DNA of 44,058 bases from an uncultured Oscillospiraceae bacterium (GTDB lineage: Bacteria; Bacillota; Clostridia; Oscillospirales; Ruminococcaceae): the NCBI GenBank assembly GCA_949295465.1, contig CASFKY010000052.1, positions 1 through 44,058 of the forward strand, in the 5' to 3' direction. The notes under the pieces are model-generated. The model was given only the letters and a program-made list of their open reading frames with translations. It was not told the origin of the DNA and ran no database searches. The position numbers were made by a program, and so were the translations under genes. Below, one piece after another: positions 42,311-44,058 of this stretch (its first letter is position 1; each line of letters begins with the position of its first letter).

Positions 42311-42339
42311 ATTGTACACCCTGAAGGGGACAAAATCAA
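42311..42339 (-). promoter_or_regulatory. Promoter inside the end of the 518-residue gene
   Basis: On the minus strand TTGATT (42334-42339), 17 bp, TACAAT (42311-42316). It overlaps the stop codon of the upstream gene and would give a transcript that meets the hairpin at 42243-42292 after about 15 nt. Confidence 0.6.
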
Positions 42340-43892
42340 CCGGGGCAGGTCACAAACTGTTCTTTCACCCGGTTTTCCATCTGTCCAATGGCTGCGCTCA
42401 GCCCTCTGGCAGCATACAGGGTGGCCAGCCAGAAATAGGGCAGCACATACTGGCTTTTGCCCTCCCAGAGCAGGCTGAACAGAAAACCTCCCAATATCAC
42501 CAGGCCCGGCAGCAGCTGGGCAGCAGACCGGTTTTTCCGGCAGACCCAGATCCCGGCAGCGGCCAGCACCCACACGGCCGACTGGTACCCGTTCATCAGC
42601 CTTATCAGCCATTCGCTTATCCGGCCTTTATAAATACTCTGCATCCGGGCGTCATATTTATCCGGGTTCAGAATGTCGTAACTGATGAGGAATCCCTGAT
42701 AGGTAGGTTCCGCCCATTGGGACACGACCTTTTTCCCGTAGAAGGTCGCCGCCATCGGCGGGTCAGCTGCAAACTGTGCCGCCCGGTCCCGGATTGACTG
42801 CATGGCCAGCGCCGTGCTTTCCCCGGCGTCAAAGCCGGTCTCCCGATAGGTGGCGTAGTTGTACATATTATACCAGCCGGGAGCTCCGTGCTCTGCCCAG
42901 CTCTCCTGCATGCCCATGGCGATCCACAAAAGTTTTGGGACTCCCTCGGGCAGTTTGCGCTCTGCCCGCAGGGAATACACCCCGTTCAGCCCCGCATTGG
43001 CCGCCAGGCAGACCAGGCAGAGCCCCGCCGCCAGGGCCGCCGGCTTCCAGCTGCGCCGGTCCAGCCCTTCCAACAGAAGGAACAGAGCCCCGGCAATGAG
43101 AAAAATCAAGCTGAACGACTTGAGCAGCACCCCTGCCGCCAGGCTCAGGGCCCCCTGCACAAAAGCAGCTTTTCGGCCGGTATCCTTCCAGGCAAGCAGG
43201 CGTTCCATCCCCAGCAGGGCAAAAAATGCCCCGCCCACATTGCCATATACATAATTGATGAACAGCAGCGGCGGCAGACAGAACAGCAGGATCCCCGGCT
43301 GCAGCCGGGCCGTGTCCTCCCCGGCCCGCCCTCCAAACAGCCGGCGGGAGACGCGGCAGAGCACCAGCGCCCCGCCCACCACGCACATCAGATTGAACAG
43401 GGTCAGCGGCCAGGTGTTGCCGCCCCCAAACATCCGATACAGCTGTTCCAGAAAAGCGGCAAACCCCAGCTGGAAGGGATAGTAGAACAGATATTCCCCC
43501 GGGTCCATATCAAAGAAGTTGTTTTCCAGCATATTCCAGGCTGCGCAGTACAGGCTGTGCTGGTCGCTGCGATGGGCGTAGCCGCTGTGGGTCATCCACC
43601 AGGCTCCCGCCAGAGCCAACCCCGCCGCCATGATCCCCCTCAGCACCCGGGGCGAAATCCGGCGCCAGAGGCCCCGGGTCAGGTACACCAGGACTGCCCC
43701 GCACACAAACACCGCCCAGAACAACCACCCTGTATCCTGCCGGTACAGCACATATTCATTTTTGGCCCAGTCCCCCTCAAAGCTGAAAAAAGCTGTATAC
43801 CGCAGATTCATCAGCGCCAGCAGCAGGAACAGCCCTGTCTCCATCCCCCACAGCGCCCACAGGGCCGCTCTAGACAACATCGGCTTTTGCAT
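42336..43892 (-). CDS. Polytopic membrane glycosyltransferase-like protein (GT-C/ArnT-like)
   Basis: A 518-residue protein with about 11 membrane helices. Near residue 105 the loop after the third helix reads MTHSGYAHRSDQHSLYCAAWN, which has the Asp of the GT-C family position, and NNFFDMDPGEYLFYYPFQLG follows, as in bacterial GT39/ArnT-like enzymes that move sugars from polyprenyl phosphate. I start at ATG 43892, which has AGGAG seven bases upstream; the frame extends to 43961 through an inverted repeat and has no better site. It is the first of two adjacent membrane genes and is probably part of an envelope glycan pathway; the acceptor is unknown. Confidence 0.72.
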   Translation of the reverse strand: MQKPMLSRAALWALWGMETGLFLLLALMNLRYTAFFSFEGDWAKNEYVLYRQDTGWLFWAVFVCGAVLVYLTRGLWRRISPRVLRGIMAAGLALAGAWWMTHSGYAHRSDQHSLYCAAWNMLENNFFDMDPGEYLFYYPFQLGFAAFLEQLYRMFGGGNTWPLTLFNLMCVVGGALVLCRVSRRLFGGRAGEDTARLQPGILLFCLPPLLFINYVYGNVGGAFFALLGMERLLAWKDTGRKAAFVQGALSLAAGVLLKSFSLIFLIAGALFLLLEGLDRRSWKPAALAAGLCLVCLAANAGLNGVYSLRAERKLPEGVPKLLWIAMGMQESWAEHGAPGWYNMYNYATYRETGFDAGESTALAMQSIRDRAAQFAADPPMAATFYGKKVVSQWAEPTYQGFLISYDILNPDKYDARMQSIYKGRISEWLIRLMNGYQSAVWVLAAAGIWVCRKNRSAAQLLPGLVILGGFLFSLLWEGKSQYVLPYFWLATLYAARGLSAAIGQMENRVKEQFVTCPG

Positions 43893-43926
43893 CTCCCGGC
43901 TCCTCCCTGGTTTCTGCCGAAACTGG

Positions 43927-43949
43927 CGATATAGTAGGGATCTATATCG
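43927..43949. repeat. Inverted repeat in the upstream region of the GT-C-like gene
   Basis: CGATATAG (43927-43934) and CTATATCG (43942-43949) form an 8-bp perfect inverted repeat with a 7-bp centre. It overlaps a weak -10 candidate (TATAGA on the minus strand), so it may be an operator. A further palindrome, TCTGATCAGA, lies about 60 bp upstream. Confidence 0.5.
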
Positions 43950-43971
43950 ACCGCAGAACATATTTTTCAGT

Positions 43972-44002
43972 ATAAAGCGGCCCCTCCGCTTTATGATTTT
44001 TT
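43972..44002 (+). terminator. Terminator-like hairpin near the window edge
   Basis: ATAAAGCGG (43972-43980) pairs with CCGCTTTAT (43986-43994), followed by GATTTTTT on the plus strand. No plus-strand gene leads into it, so it may belong to an antisense or short transcript, or be part of the minus-strand leader. Confidence 0.5.
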
Positions 44003-44058
44003 ACGTCTGATCAGATGTAAAATCCGGCACTTTTGCAGGGGTAAGATATAGTTGTCTT

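Overview
The window reads as a chromosomal segment of a GC-rich, anaerobic, Gram-positive member of the Clostridia, most like the Oscillospiraceae/Ruminococcaceae of the gut. Supporting signs are a near-perfect CIRCE (HrcA) site before a small heat-shock gene, an FprA-type oxygen-reducing diflavin protein, NADP-type glutamate dehydrogenase beside a GlnK/GlnL-like two-component pair, TAXI-type TRAP transporters, strong AGGAGG ribosome sites, sigma-A promoters that stand out as AT-rich islands, and GTG/TTG/ATT start codons. This placement is an inference. I see no tRNA, rRNA, CRISPR array, insertion sequence or phage gene.

Layout. 1-900: a TSUP-family exporter with its own promoter. 939-7147 (minus): a six-gene polyamine operon, speD-speA-speE-carboxynorspermidine dehydrogenase-nspC-flavodoxin-like reductase, read from a promoter near 7590 through a ~420-nt leader that holds a large folded RNA and a terminator-like hairpin. 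7676-10177: a histidine phosphatase, a 52-residue zinc-ribbon protein with an odd start, and the CCA-adding enzyme. 10389-12401: aroD and fprA. 12488-15440: threonine dehydratase, CIRCE-controlled Hsp20, and an aldo/keto reductase with two 4Fe-4S motifs. 15585-21080: a TAXI-TRAP locus that was duplicated in tandem and then lost the inner part of one copy. 21347-25156: gdhA after a GlnL/GlnK-like regulator and sensor. 25293-33128 (minus): an unusual cluster of a nitroreductase, a 1610-residue multidomain protein, a lactate/malate dehydrogenase-like protein with an N-terminal extension, and a double flavodoxin-like protein. 33390-38657 (plus): an AI-2E/PerM-type membrane protein, then the glycolytic genes pgk, tpiA and gpmI. 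38722-39838: a MarR regulator with a palindromic operator covering its own promoter, followed by a YitT membrane protein. 39969-43892: two large GT-C-like membrane proteins separated by a promoter followed by a terminator.

The best candidates for something undescribed are (a) the 25293-32509 cluster, where one polypeptide appears to join an HD phosphohydrolase-like domain, helical repeats, a NadD-like nucleotidyltransferase, a GNAT-like domain and a phosphoribosyltransferase-like domain, next to dedicated dehydrogenase-like and flavin-like partners, and (b) the structured RNA plus terminator ahead of a polyamine operon that encodes two different aminopropyl-transfer routes. Most long open frames antisense to these genes are shadows of GC-rich coding sequence and are left out.
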